Assembly (NCBI RefSeq): GCF_026627425.1
Contig: NZ_JAPNLH010000007.1
Coordinates: 124,001 to 188,000 of the forward strand
Origin: Arthrobacter endolithicus
Lineage (GTDB): Bacteria; Actinomycetota; Actinomycetes; Actinomycetales; Micrococcaceae
Length of the DNA: 64,000 bases
Direction of reading: 5' to 3'
Position numbers and translations under genes: made by a program. The notes under the pieces are model-generated. The model had not been told where the DNA came from, did not search any database, and saw nothing but the letters and a program-made list of their open reading frames with translations. Of this stretch, positions 50,544-58,728 are shown piece after piece (the stretch's first letter is position 1; every line of letters begins with the position of its first letter).

Positions 50544-51383
50544 ATGGTGAACAATAGTGACCCATGGACGCGCAGCAGTATGCTGACGTGGTCCAGGCTG
50601 GCACCCAATCCCGGACCCATGACGCTGGAGGGCACCAACAGCTACGTCATAGTCAACCCCGCGTCGGGTATCCACCCGGGTCGCTCAACGTCCACTAAGG
50701 GGGTGGTGGTCGTCGACCCGGGCCCGCTGGATGAGCCGCACCTGCGCGCACTGGCCGATTGCGGCGCCGTCGAGCTGGTGCTCATCACCCATCATCATCG
50801 GGACCATACAGCGGGCAGCAGCAGATTCCACGAAATGACCGGCGCCCCCATCAGGGCTCTGGACCCCGACTATTGCATCGGGGCGGCGCCGCTGATTCCG
50901 GGGGAAAACATCGAGGCCGCGGACGTCCAGATCGAGGTGATCGCCACGCCCGGGCATACCGCGGATTCGCTCTGTTTTGCATTGCCGGACGACGGCGAAA
51001 ACGGTTCGGTGTTGACGGGGGACACCATTCTAGGCCGGGGGAGCACCGTTATCTGCTACCCGGATGGAAGGCTGGGCTCCTATTTGCGGTCGCTGGAAAC
51101 GCTCCAGCGGTTGGGCCCGGCGCTGGTATTGCCGGCCCATGGCCCGGTGCGGCCCGAGCTGGCTGCGGTGGCGGGGGAGTACCTGGCACACCGGCACTCC
51201 CGTCTGGCTCAACTGCGGGCGGCGCTGCTTCGGCTGGGACCGGAGGCTTCCGTGCAGGCAGTTACTGCCAACGTCTATTCCGATGTCCCAGAGTCCGTGC
51301 GCGCCGCAGCGGAACTGTCCGTGGCGGCCCAGCTGGACCACCTGCGCCGCGCCGAGGCCGACGCCAGTCAGCCTCGCCCCTGA
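50544..51383 (+). CDS. MBL-fold metallo-hydrolase (LACTB2-like)
   Basis: Metallo-beta-lactamase-fold protein, 279 residues. The metal motif HxHxDH is His83, His85, Asp87, His88 (LITHHHRDHTAG), with later ligands in ATPGHTADSL and VLTGDTILGRGST and in VLPAHGPVR. A C-terminal winged-helix-like segment (SRLAQLRAALLRL) is typical of LACTB2-like RNases, so nucleic-acid hydrolysis is possible but not shown. AAGGAG lies 7 bases before the ATG. Confidence 0.93.
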   Translation: MVNNSDPWTRSSMLTWSRLAPNPGPMTLEGTNSYVIVNPASGIHPGRSTSTKGVVVVDPGPLDEPHLRALADCGAVELVLITHHHRDHTAGSSRFHEMTGAPIRALDPDYCIGAAPLIPGENIEAADVQIEVIATPGHTADSLCFALPDDGENGSVLTGDTILGRGSTVICYPDGRLGSYLRSLETLQRLGPALVLPAHGPVRPELAAVAGEYLAHRHSRLAQLRAALLRLGPEASVQAVTANVYSDVPESVRAAAELSVAAQLDHLRRAEADASQPRP

Positions 51384-51393
51384 CAGTATGGCG

Positions 51394-51399
51394 TAAAAT
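51394..51399 (+). promoter_or_regulatory. Candidate -10 box of the L,D-transpeptidase gene
   Basis: TAAAAT implies a start near 51406 and a leader of about 90 bases with several complementary segments (GCAGCC/GGCTGC, GCTGC/GCAGC). Confidence 0.45.
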
Positions 51400-51496
51400 G
51401 AGGATGCAGCCGGTATGGCTGCTGTGCGCAGGTGACCGACTGGCAAAACCGGTGAGGCAGCATGCGGGCCGTAACTTTGCGGGTTGGGTGAGAAAT

Positions 51497-52738
51497 ATGC
51501 GGGATGTGCAGATGCGTAAGAGCGGCAAGGGCTGGAAGATCGGGCTCATTACGCTGGTCTGCCTCGGCGTCGTTGGGGGCGGTGTTGGTGCCGCGACTGC
51601 CCCTACCTGGGCCCGGGCCGCGATCGAGTCCGAGGCGCAGAGTCCGGCCAGGACCACCGAGGGCCTCGCCGCTCCGGTGGTGCCGGCGATGGAGCTTGGC
51701 GTGAGCCCGACGGACGGCGCGGCGCAGGTCAATCCGGCGGCGCCGGCAGTCGTCAAAGTCACGCACGGCACCATCAAATCCGTCACGCTGACCGATACCA
51801 AAGCCAAGACGAGCGTCGAGGGTGGGATCAGCGCCGACGGATCAACGTGGACCGCAGCCGGCGCGCTGGAATTTGCCACCGCCTACAGCTACGACGTCAC
51901 GGTGGTCGACGTCGCTGGCCGGACCACCCATAGGACACAGAAGTTCAGCACCGTCCCCGCCTCGCACGAGGCCGATGCTTCCGTTTATCCGCGCAGCGGC
52001 CAAAAGGTCGGCGTCGGGCAGCCCCTGCAGATCACCTTCAGCGAGCCGGTGACGAACAAAGAAGCGGTGGAAAAGGCACTGAAGATTACGACGACGGCCG
52101 GCCAGGTCGGAGCGTTCCACTGGTACAGCGACACGATGGTCAGATACCGTCCGGAAACCTTCTGGGCCGCGAACAGCACGATTACGATGGACATGCAGCT
52201 CTTTGGCGTTGACCTGGGCAAGGGCCAGATCGGCAATTTCAATAAGACCATCACCATCCCCATCGGCGACAAGAAAGTGATGGTCGCGGACTCTGCCAAT
52301 TTCGTAGCCGACGTGTACATCAACGACCAGCCCGCCCAGCACTTCCTCGCAACCATGGGCGACGAGCGCTTTCCATCTGCCTCCGGCTTTATGCCGCTGA
52401 TGGACAAGCAGCGGTACGCGCACTTCGTGGCCGCCTCGATCGGCCTCAAACCCGGGGATCCTGCCAACTACGGAGAACTGGATGTCAACTACGCCACACG
52501 GTTGACCAACAGTGGGGAATTCATCCACCAGGCCACGGATTCGGCGGTACCGTATATCGGTAAACTGAACCTCTCGCACGGCTGCATCGGGCTGAACGAG
52601 GCGGGAGCCTCTTGGGTGTTCAATAACATGGGCATCGGAGACCTGGTGCAAGTGATCAACAGCGTCAGCGAACCCGCCGCTCCCACGGATGGCTTTGGCG
52701 ACTGGAACATCCCGTGGGCGCAGTACGCGTCCCGGTAG
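51497..52738 (+). CDS. L,D-transpeptidase with Ig-like domains
   Basis: Forms 3-3 peptidoglycan cross-links or anchors proteins; exported. The 413-residue protein has a basic start and one signal or anchor helix (about 16-40, IGLITLVCLGVVGGGVGAA), two Ig-like domains (about 60-230) and a C-terminal YkuD domain. The catalytic motif is FIHQATDSAV, then LNLSHGCIGLNEAGASWV with the nucleophilic Cys and its His. ATG 51497 is chosen; ATG 51512 and ATG 51399 are less likely. Layout matches mycobacterial LdtB-type enzymes. Confidence 0.92.
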   Translation: MRDVQMRKSGKGWKIGLITLVCLGVVGGGVGAATAPTWARAAIESEAQSPARTTEGLAAPVVPAMELGVSPTDGAAQVNPAAPAVVKVTHGTIKSVTLTDTKAKTSVEGGISADGSTWTAAGALEFATAYSYDVTVVDVAGRTTHRTQKFSTVPASHEADASVYPRSGQKVGVGQPLQITFSEPVTNKEAVEKALKITTTAGQVGAFHWYSDTMVRYRPETFWAANSTITMDMQLFGVDLGKGQIGNFNKTITIPIGDKKVMVADSANFVADVYINDQPAQHFLATMGDERFPSASGFMPLMDKQRYAHFVAASIGLKPGDPANYGELDVNYATRLTNSGEFIHQATDSAVPYIGKLNLSHGCIGLNEAGASWVFNNMGIGDLVQVINSVSEPAAPTDGFGDWNIPWAQYASR

Positions 52739-52810
52739 GAACCGCGATCTTAGCGCAGAGCCCTGGGGGCAGCCGCCACCAGCGCCCAATCCTGGCAGTA
52801 CTCTGAGCAG

Positions 52811-53617
52811 TCAGCTGTCGCTGTCGAAGGGCAGGGCGTAGAGCCGCCGGGCCAATTCTTCGGAGCTCTTGAGCTGGGCCGTCATGCGGCGCAGCTCGCG
52901 TTCTCGCCGCTCGGACGTCAGGGCGGCCAGATAAGCCTCCGGTGCGGTGCCCGGTGGCGGGGGTGGCGAGACAAAGGCGGCAGCCTCCGTGGCGAGATCG
53001 GCGGCAAGCTGCCTTCGGGACCCGGGCGACATTTTCGCACCCTGATTGGTAAAGGCGTAGAGCCGCCGGGCCAACGGGTCAGGCAGTGGGCCGATGTCGG
53101 CCAGCCGTGCCCAGGACTGCAGGTGAGCCGGGGTGCCAAGCGTGGAGGCCGGCGGCGCAGGCAGCCGTTCGCGTATGGCATACGTCCCGGCCAGCATGTC
53201 CCCGAGCCGCTTGGACCGCTCGTTGAACAGCGACATCAGGAACGCGGCCGAGCCGAGCATCATATACAGCTCAAAAACGCCCAGCAGCCCGCGGATCAGT
53301 GCCTGCCGGAACCGAATGGAGCCGCCGTCGTCGCGCACTATGCGTAGCCCCATGATCAACTTGCCAAGCGATTTTCCGCGGGTCAGTGTCTCGACACCGA
53401 TCGGCAGAATAACCAGGACGAACACCACCAGAGCCAGCAGCAGAGCGCTGGCGGCAGCGGAGTCGAGATCCGCGAAGCCGGCGGACAGCAGCAGAGCGAA
53501 CCCGATCAGCAGCACCACCAAGGCAACGGCGTCGATCATCGCGCCGAGCGACCGGGCTGCAAAAGACGCCGGGCGCAGTTCCAGGACCACGGCCTCGCCG
53601 GTAATGACTGAGCTGAT
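52811..53617 (-). CDS. RDD family membrane protein, probable ATC start
   Basis: A 268-residue membrane protein of unknown function. The RDD domain covers about 15-150: LRPASFAARSLGAMIDAVALVVLLIGFALLL, VLPIGVETLTRGKSLGKLIMGLRIVRDDG (given by its ARSLGAMID and GKSLGKLIMG signatures). A soluble C-terminal half has the repeated PLARRLYAF/ELARRLYAL motif. The conserved start SSVITGEAVVLEL follows an ATC at 53617 with AGGAG 7 bases upstream. No ATG, GTG or TTG occurs between the -10 box and this point. Divergent from spoIIM. Confidence 0.85.
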   Translation of the reverse strand: MSSVITGEAVVLELRPASFAARSLGAMIDAVALVVLLIGFALLLSAGFADLDSAAASALLLALVVFVLVILPIGVETLTRGKSLGKLIMGLRIVRDDGGSIRFRQALIRGLLGVFELYMMLGSAAFLMSLFNERSKRLGDMLAGTYAIRERLPAPPASTLGTPAHLQSWARLADIGPLPDPLARRLYAFTNQGAKMSPGSRRQLAADLATEAAAFVSPPPPPGTAPEAYLAALTSERRERELRRMTAQLKSSEELARRLYALPFDSDS

Positions 53618-53663
53618 GGCCGCTCTCCTGCCCGTTGGCGTCTCTTGCTGCCCGTTTCCCTCG

Positions 53664-53669
53664 ATTCTA
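53664..53669 (-). promoter_or_regulatory. -10 box of the RDD gene
   Basis: Minus strand TAGAAT, giving a leader of about 40 bases that carries the AGGAG site before the ATC at 53617. Confidence 0.5.
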
Positions 53670-53699
53670 GGGTGCGGTGCGCGGCAGGTGGACCGGCAG

Positions 53700-53705
53700 T
53701 AGGGT
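53700..53705 (+). promoter_or_regulatory. -10 box of the SpoIIM-family gene (leaderless type)
   Basis: TAGGGT, 6 bases before GTG 53712. Confidence 0.55.
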
Positions 53706-53711
53706 GAGACT

Positions 53712-54704
53712 GTGGATTTGGATGCGTTTGCCGCCGTACATCGGATGCAATGGGACCGGCTCAATGAGCTGGCCCGGCTTCGCCGCCTTTCCGGCGGGCA
53801 GGCCGACGAGCTGCTCCGGCTGTACCGCAGTGCGTCCACGCATTTGTCGATGATTAGATCGGTGGCGCCGGAAAGCGCGCTCTCGGCCTCTCTTTCGGCC
53901 CTGCTCGCCAGGGCCCGGACACGTTTTACCGGTGCCCGGTCCAATTTTGCCCACGACATGGCCCATTTCTTCGTGCTCGCGCTGCCGGCCGCCTTTTACC
54001 GGCTCCGCTGGTTGACCGTGGCGGTGGGAGCCGCGTTCGTCGTCATAGCCGTACTGTACGGGACGTGGGCCGCGGGAGATCCTCTCGTGCTCGGGGCCCT
54101 CGGCGGAGACGTGCGGTTGCGGCAGCTGGTGGACCACGATTTCGTAAACTACTATTCGGCAAATCCCGGTGCCTCCTTCGCCGGGCAGGTCTGGACCAAT
54201 AATGCCTGGCTCGCAGCCCAGGCCGTGGCTCTGGGAATCACCGGGGTATACGTCCCGTTCATGGTCTATCAGAATGCGATGGGCGTTGGGCTCACCGGCG
54301 GGGTAATGTTCGGTTACGGGCGCGGAGACGTTTTCTTCAGTTACATCCTGCCGCATGGGCTGATGGAGCTGACCGCGGTATTCGTGGCCGGTGCGGCCGG
54401 CATGCGGATCTTCTGGGCCTGGGTTTCACCGGGTCCGCGGCCACGGCTCGTTTCGCTGGCCAACGAGGGGCGCTCCCTCATTACGGTTGCCCTTGGATTG
54501 CTCATCGTGTTGTTGGTTTCCGGTCTCGTGGAGGCGTTCGTCACGCCATCCAGTTTGCCGGTGTGGGCGAAAATCGGGATCGGTTTAGCGGTGCTGGCCT
54601 CCTACTGGGCCTACACGCTCGTTCTGGGACGGGCGGCCTCGCGGGCGGGGGAACGCGGCGACCTGGACACCTTCGACGCCGGCGACACGTTGGCAACGAC
54701 CTAA
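53712..54704 (+). CDS. Stage II sporulation protein M family membrane protein
   Basis: A 330-residue membrane protein in a non-sporulating lineage; role unknown, possibly membrane remodelling. A soluble helical N-terminus (about 1-90, WDRLNELARLRRLSGGQADELLRLYR) is followed by membrane helices and the SpoIIM segment NNAWLAAQAVALGITGVYVPFMVYQNAMGVG and FFSYILPHGLMELTAVFVAG (His-Gly-x-x-Glu core). GTG start, leaderless-type promoter. The SpoIIM-RDD divergent pair is common in actinobacteria. Confidence 0.92.
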   Translation: MDLDAFAAVHRMQWDRLNELARLRRLSGGQADELLRLYRSASTHLSMIRSVAPESALSASLSALLARARTRFTGARSNFAHDMAHFFVLALPAAFYRLRWLTVAVGAAFVVIAVLYGTWAAGDPLVLGALGGDVRLRQLVDHDFVNYYSANPGASFAGQVWTNNAWLAAQAVALGITGVYVPFMVYQNAMGVGLTGGVMFGYGRGDVFFSYILPHGLMELTAVFVAGAAGMRIFWAWVSPGPRPRLVSLANEGRSLITVALGLLIVLLVSGLVEAFVTPSSLPVWAKIGIGLAVLASYWAYTLVLGRAASRAGERGDLDTFDAGDTLATT

Positions 54705-54752
54705 AGGGCCGCCGCTCGGGGTGGCGACCACCTCGGGGAGACGCACGGCAGG

Positions 54753-54758
54753 TACGCT
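54753..54758 (+). promoter_or_regulatory. -10 box of the TIGR01906 gene (leaderless type)
   Basis: TACGCT, 6 bases before GTG 54765. Confidence 0.55.
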
Positions 54759-54764
54759 GAAAAT

Positions 54765-55862
54765 GTGAGTGAGAACAAGAAGACAGTTTCAGCCGACGAG
54801 GCTGCGGAACCGGCAGTGGACGGTGCGAAGATCGATGTGCAGCCACGCCCCGGGCTGGGCACCGGCAGCAGCTCTACGGGAACTGCCGCCAGCGCTGCGG
54901 ACGACGACGAACCCGCCTTCGCATGGATGGTGCCGTCGGGCGGTAAGACGGCCACGACCGGCGCCCCCGGCCAAGCCGCGCCGGCTTCGCGCTCCGCCGA
55001 ACCGTCGGCACCGGGCTCGGCAGCGTTGGCGGCACCGTCTTCGGTCTTCCATGAACCACTTCCGACCAGCATGCTCCAGGTCCGTCCGCCGCAGGAGGAC
55101 GTGGACCGCCGCGCGGCGCAGCGGGAAGAAGCCGCCAAGGTCCAGCCCCTGCTGCCGCGTGTCATGCAGGTCCTGCTTGCCATCTGCTATCCGTTCGTGC
55201 TGCTGGTGCTGGCGATCCGGCTGATCACCACGCCGTTGTTTCTCTGGGCGGAATATTACCGACCCGGCTTCCCGGCCGATTCGTTCGGCTTCAGCACAGA
55301 TGACCGGATGACGTACGGGTCATACGTGGTGGATTACCTGCTCAATTTCTCCGGTCCCCGGTTCCTCGGCGACCTGGTTAAGCCCGGTGGGCGGGCACTT
55401 TTTAATGCCGGCGAAGTCAGCCACATGGCGGATGTTAAATCCGTGATCAGCATGGCGTTCGTCGTGGGCGCCGTGCTCGCCGTCGTGATGGTTATCGGCA
55501 TTATCTACCTGATGCGCCGCAGCACGGGCGGAGTGCGGCGCGGGCTCTTCGCGGGTTCAATCGTCACATTGGTGCTGGTGATCGGGCTGGCCGTGCTGGC
55601 ATTTATGGGCTGGGAGACGTTCTTCGCGGACTTCCACAAAATATTCTTTAAGAACGGGACCTGGACCTTTTACCTCGATGACTCGTTGATCAGACTGTTC
55701 CCGGAGCAGTTCTGGACCGATTCGTCTCTGCTGATCGGTGTCGTCGTCTTCTTCGTTTCCACGCTGACGCTTGCCTTCACCTGGCCCACCAAACAGCGCC
55801 GGAATGTCAGTGCCAGGGCCAAGAGCCGCAGGCAGGGTCGGCGCGCGGTGGCCGGAGCCTAA
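54765..55862 (+). CDS. TIGR01906 family membrane protein
   Basis: Integral membrane protein of unknown function, 365 residues. A disordered Ala/Pro/Ser-rich N-terminus (about 1-130) precedes helices beginning VLLAICYPFVLLVLAIRLI. The extracytoplasmic segment has the family features PADSFGFSTDDRMTYGSYVVDYLL and HMADVKSVISM; later helices end with WTDSSLLIGVVVFFVSTLTLAF. The C-terminus is strongly basic (AKSRRQGRRA). It converges with the mannosyltransferase gene 24 bases away. Confidence 0.9.
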   Translation: MSENKKTVSADEAAEPAVDGAKIDVQPRPGLGTGSSSTGTAASAADDDEPAFAWMVPSGGKTATTGAPGQAAPASRSAEPSAPGSAALAAPSSVFHEPLPTSMLQVRPPQEDVDRRAAQREEAAKVQPLLPRVMQVLLAICYPFVLLVLAIRLITTPLFLWAEYYRPGFPADSFGFSTDDRMTYGSYVVDYLLNFSGPRFLGDLVKPGGRALFNAGEVSHMADVKSVISMAFVVGAVLAVVMVIGIIYLMRRSTGGVRRGLFAGSIVTLVLVIGLAVLAFMGWETFFADFHKIFFKNGTWTFYLDDSLIRLFPEQFWTDSSLLIGVVVFFVSTLTLAFTWPTKQRRNVSARAKSRRQGRRAVAGA

Positions 55863-55885
55863 GAAGGTGCGGGGCCCGTTGGGCT

Positions 55886-57568
55886 TTAGATCCAGCTCGG
55901 CATCCACATCCGGTTCCGCCATTGCTCGTACGGAATAAGTTCGGCGGTCCAAATGGGGTAGAAATAAGTACTGACGGCGAGCACCAGCACCAGGAACAAT
56001 CCCACCAGCAGTGCGCCCTGTATCCGCCGCCACCGTGGGTCCGCGGCCGTTCCCAGGATCAGGCCAAGTACTAGGACGAGCGCCAGAATCAGGTACGGCT
56101 CGTACGCGATCGCGTAGAAGAAGAAGATGGTGCGGTTCGGATACAGCAGCCACGGGAGGTAGCCGGCCGCCAGCCCAGCAAGGATGGCGCCGGCGCGCCA
56201 GTCGCGGCGGGCGATCCAATAGACGAAAACGAACACTACGGCGAGGGCAGCGGACCACCAGATCACCGGGTTTCCCACCGAAGAGACGACGGCGGCACAA
56301 CTGTCCGCGACACACCCCTTCTCGCCGTGCTTGGGATAGTCCGTGTAGAAGGATGTGGGCCTTCCCATCACCAGCCAGGACCAGGCATTGGCCTTGTACG
56401 GGTGGTCGGAGTCCAGTCCGGTGTGGAAATTATAGGCGGTGAAGTGGTAGTGCCAAAGGGAACGCAGCGGTCCCGGTATCCAGGCCCAACTGCCGCCCGG
56501 GTTGGCATTGGCCCACTGGCGGTCCCACGAATTAGTGGCCATGAACCAGCCGGTCCAACTGGCCAGGTAGGTCACAAAGGCCACCGGAACCATCGACGCA
56601 AACGCGAAGATTCCGTCCTTAAGGATGCCGCCGGCCATCCAGTTGCGGATGCCGGCGATCCGGCGGGCGTTGAGATTCCAAAAGACGCTCAGCAGGCCAT
56701 AAGCGAGCAGGAAGAAGATGCCTGACCACTTGGTGCCGGTGCACAATCCTAAGGAAACGCCCGCGGCCAACCGCCACCAACGGATGCCAAGCCATGGCCC
56801 GTAGGCCAGCTCTTTGTAGGTAGGAACTCCGCCGTTGCGCGCCGCGGATGCGGACAGTCTTTTCGCGAGCCGGTTCCGTCCGTCGTCGCGGTCCAGGAGC
56901 AGTGCCCCGAACGCCACCAAGGCCCAGAACATCACAAAGACGTCCAGCAGCGAGGTCCGCGACTGGACTATGGCGTGCCCGTCGACGGCGAAGAGGAGCC
57001 CCGCCATCGCGCCCATGATGGTGGAGCGGAACATCTTTTGCGCGATCAGCGCCAGCACAAAGATGGACAGTGTTCCCACCAGGGCTGCCGAAAAACGCCA
57101 GCCAAAACTGCTGGACGGCCCGAAAAGCCACATCCCGAACGCGATCATCCATTTACCGACGGGCGGATGGACCACATATTCCGGCGTGTCCAGGAGTGAG
57201 CTGAAATTGCCGGCGACGAAGTGTTCATTCGCCTTCTCTGCCCAGTTGCGTTCGTAGCCGCTCTGCAGCAGCGAGTATGCATCCTTGACGTAATAGGTCT
57301 CGTCGAAAACCAGAGCGTGCGGTTCCCCCAGCCGGACAAACCGCAGAATTCCGCCGATGACGGCCGTCAGTGCCGGCGCGAGCCAAAACCACAGTCGCAG
57401 AGACAGCGGTGTATCGAGCCAGCGCCAGCGCGCCCCCAGCAGCCGGGCGCGCAAGGCCTCGAGGGTGAAAGCCTTCTTCGGATCGATGAGCCAGCTCTCT
57501 CGTGCACCGTAGACCGGCGGCAGTGGCGGCAACGGGCGCGCCTGGGGGTCCGTCACATTCAAGCTCAC
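55886..57568 (-). CDS. pmt: Protein O-mannosyltransferase (GT39)
   Basis: Transfers mannose from polyprenyl-phosphate-mannose to exported proteins; equivalent to Rv1002c. The 560-residue protein has a soluble N-terminus with SLRLWFWLAPALTAVIGGILRFVRLGEPHALVFDETYYVKDA, containing the catalytic Asp-Glu, and YVVHPPVGKWMIAFG, then multiple helices and the loop GSWAWIPGPLRSLWHYH. GTG 57568 is used, with TAGCAT 7 bases upstream; the open frame beyond that overlaps divergent rsmI. Mannose supply could come from manA in this window. Confidence 0.93.
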   Translation of the reverse strand: MSLNVTDPQARPLPPLPPVYGARESWLIDPKKAFTLEALRARLLGARWRWLDTPLSLRLWFWLAPALTAVIGGILRFVRLGEPHALVFDETYYVKDAYSLLQSGYERNWAEKANEHFVAGNFSSLLDTPEYVVHPPVGKWMIAFGMWLFGPSSSFGWRFSAALVGTLSIFVLALIAQKMFRSTIMGAMAGLLFAVDGHAIVQSRTSLLDVFVMFWALVAFGALLLDRDDGRNRLAKRLSASAARNGGVPTYKELAYGPWLGIRWWRLAAGVSLGLCTGTKWSGIFFLLAYGLLSVFWNLNARRIAGIRNWMAGGILKDGIFAFASMVPVAFVTYLASWTGWFMATNSWDRQWANANPGGSWAWIPGPLRSLWHYHFTAYNFHTGLDSDHPYKANAWSWLVMGRPTSFYTDYPKHGEKGCVADSCAAVVSSVGNPVIWWSAALAVVFVFVYWIARRDWRAGAILAGLAAGYLPWLLYPNRTIFFFYAIAYEPYLILALVLVLGLILGTAADPRWRRIQGALLVGLFLVLVLAVSTYFYPIWTAELIPYEQWRNRMWMPSWI

Positions 57569-57575
57569 CTTGCCA

Positions 57576-57581
57576 ATGCTA
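57576..57581 (-). promoter_or_regulatory. -10 box of pmt (leaderless type)
   Basis: Minus strand TAGCAT, 7 bases before GTG 57568; divergent from the rsmI -10 box 47 bases away. Confidence 0.55.
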
Positions 57582-57628
57582 CCTTCGGCGAACGGTCCTC
57601 CCCGGCCGGGATCAGCGGAAGGGGACAC

Positions 57629-57634
57629 TAGGCT
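57629..57634 (+). promoter_or_regulatory. -10 box of rsmI (leaderless type)
   Basis: TAGGCT, 6 bases before ATG 57641. Confidence 0.55.
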
Positions 57635-57640
57635 GGAACC

Positions 57641-58525
57641 ATGGATATCGATCGCCTGGCCACATCGCCCTCCGGAGCTGCAGCGCCCGCAGGAGGCGGC
57701 TACATCGTGCTGGCGGCAACGCCGATCGGCAATTTCGGTGACGCCTCGTCGCGACTGATCGAGTGGCTCGGTTCCGCTGATCTGATCGCGGCCGAGGATA
57801 CCCGCAGACTGCATCGCCTTCTCCAAGGACTGGGTGTCACTGTTAGCGGGCGCATTATCAGTTATCACGAACACAACGAGCTCGCCAAGACGCCGGATCT
57901 GCTGGCCCAGGTCCGGGACGGGAAGACGCTGCTGATGGTGACGGATGCGGGAATGCCCACCGTCTCCGATCCGGGGTTCCGGCTGGTGGAGGCGGCCGTG
58001 GCGGCAGGGATACGGGTGACGGCGGCACCGGGACCGTCAGCGGTGCTGACGGCGCTGGCACTGTCGGGCCTGCCGACGGACAGGTTTTGTTTCGAGGGCT
58101 TCCTGCCGCGCAAGAGCGGTGAACGGGCCACGCGTCTGGGCGCGCTGAAGGCAGAGCAGCGGACCATGGTGTTCTTCGAAGCACCGCACCGGCTGGAGCC
58201 CATGCTTCGGGCACTACAAGAAGCTTTCGGGCCGGACCGCCGGGCAGCTGTCGCCCGCGAGCTGACGAAAACGTACGAGGAGGTGCTTCGTGGACCCTTG
58301 CGCGAATTGCTGCAGTGGGCCGAAACGACCGAAGTGCGCGGTGAGATCGCGGTAGTGGTGGGTGGGGCCCCGGACGCCGCTCCTGCGACTGTGGAGGACC
58401 AGGTAACGGCGGTGAATCAGCTCATGGCGCGGGGGATCCGCTTGAAGGAAGCTGTTGCCGCCGTCGCGGAGGAGGAACACGTCAGTAAACGGGAGCTCTA
58501 TAGCGCGGTGCTCGCTGCAAGGTGA
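57641..58525 (+). CDS. rsmI: 16S rRNA (cytidine(1402)-2'-O)-methyltransferase
   Basis: SAM enzyme modifying C1402 of 16S rRNA in the decoding centre. The 294-residue tetrapyrrole-methylase fold shows IVLAATPIGNFGDAS, IAAEDTRRLHRLL, the LLMVTDAGMPTVSDPGFRLV loop, APGPSAVLTALALSGLP and MVFFEAPHRLEPML. The C-terminal part has ELTKTYEEVLRGPLREL and ends AVAEEEHVSKRELYSAVLAAR. Divergent with pmt as in Rv1002c-Rv1003. Confidence 0.96.
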   Translation: MDIDRLATSPSGAAAPAGGGYIVLAATPIGNFGDASSRLIEWLGSADLIAAEDTRRLHRLLQGLGVTVSGRIISYHEHNELAKTPDLLAQVRDGKTLLMVTDAGMPTVSDPGFRLVEAAVAAGIRVTAAPGPSAVLTALALSGLPTDRFCFEGFLPRKSGERATRLGALKAEQRTMVFFEAPHRLEPMLRALQEAFGPDRRAAVARELTKTYEEVLRGPLRELLQWAETTEVRGEIAVVVGGAPDAAPATVEDQVTAVNQLMARGIRLKEAVAAVAEEEHVSKRELYSAVLAAR

Positions 58526-58606
58526 AAACCCCGTGGGCAGATTCGGGGCAGTAGCGTCGCAGCTTCCTGGTCGTGCTGGCCGAAGCCGCCCTCTGGCTGC
58601 GGTGCT

Positions 58607-58620
58607 TGTGCACTTGCACA
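58607..58620 (+). promoter_or_regulatory. Small inverted repeat upstream of gabD-like gene
   Basis: TGTGC-ACTT-GCACA lies about 110 bases before the ATG in a 203-base gap that holds no gene. Possible operator; weak evidence. Confidence 0.3.
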
Positions 58621-58728
58621 GCTGCGGCCGACGCGGTGGTGCTCAACGGCGTAGACATACCGTGCGCCCGCGAACTACCGTGATCAGCAGGAGCAAGTCC
58701 GTCCGATATCCCTGACACAGGAGTCCGT

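Noticed and set aside
51400-51496. c-di-AMP (ydaO-type) riboswitch before the L,D-transpeptidase
   Set aside because: The characteristic conserved core segments of that riboswitch are not present.
53618-53959. Extension of the RDD protein upstream to an ATG at 53959
   Set aside because: It would overlap the divergent SpoIIM gene by about 250 bases and pass the -10 box; the added residues look like antisense translation.
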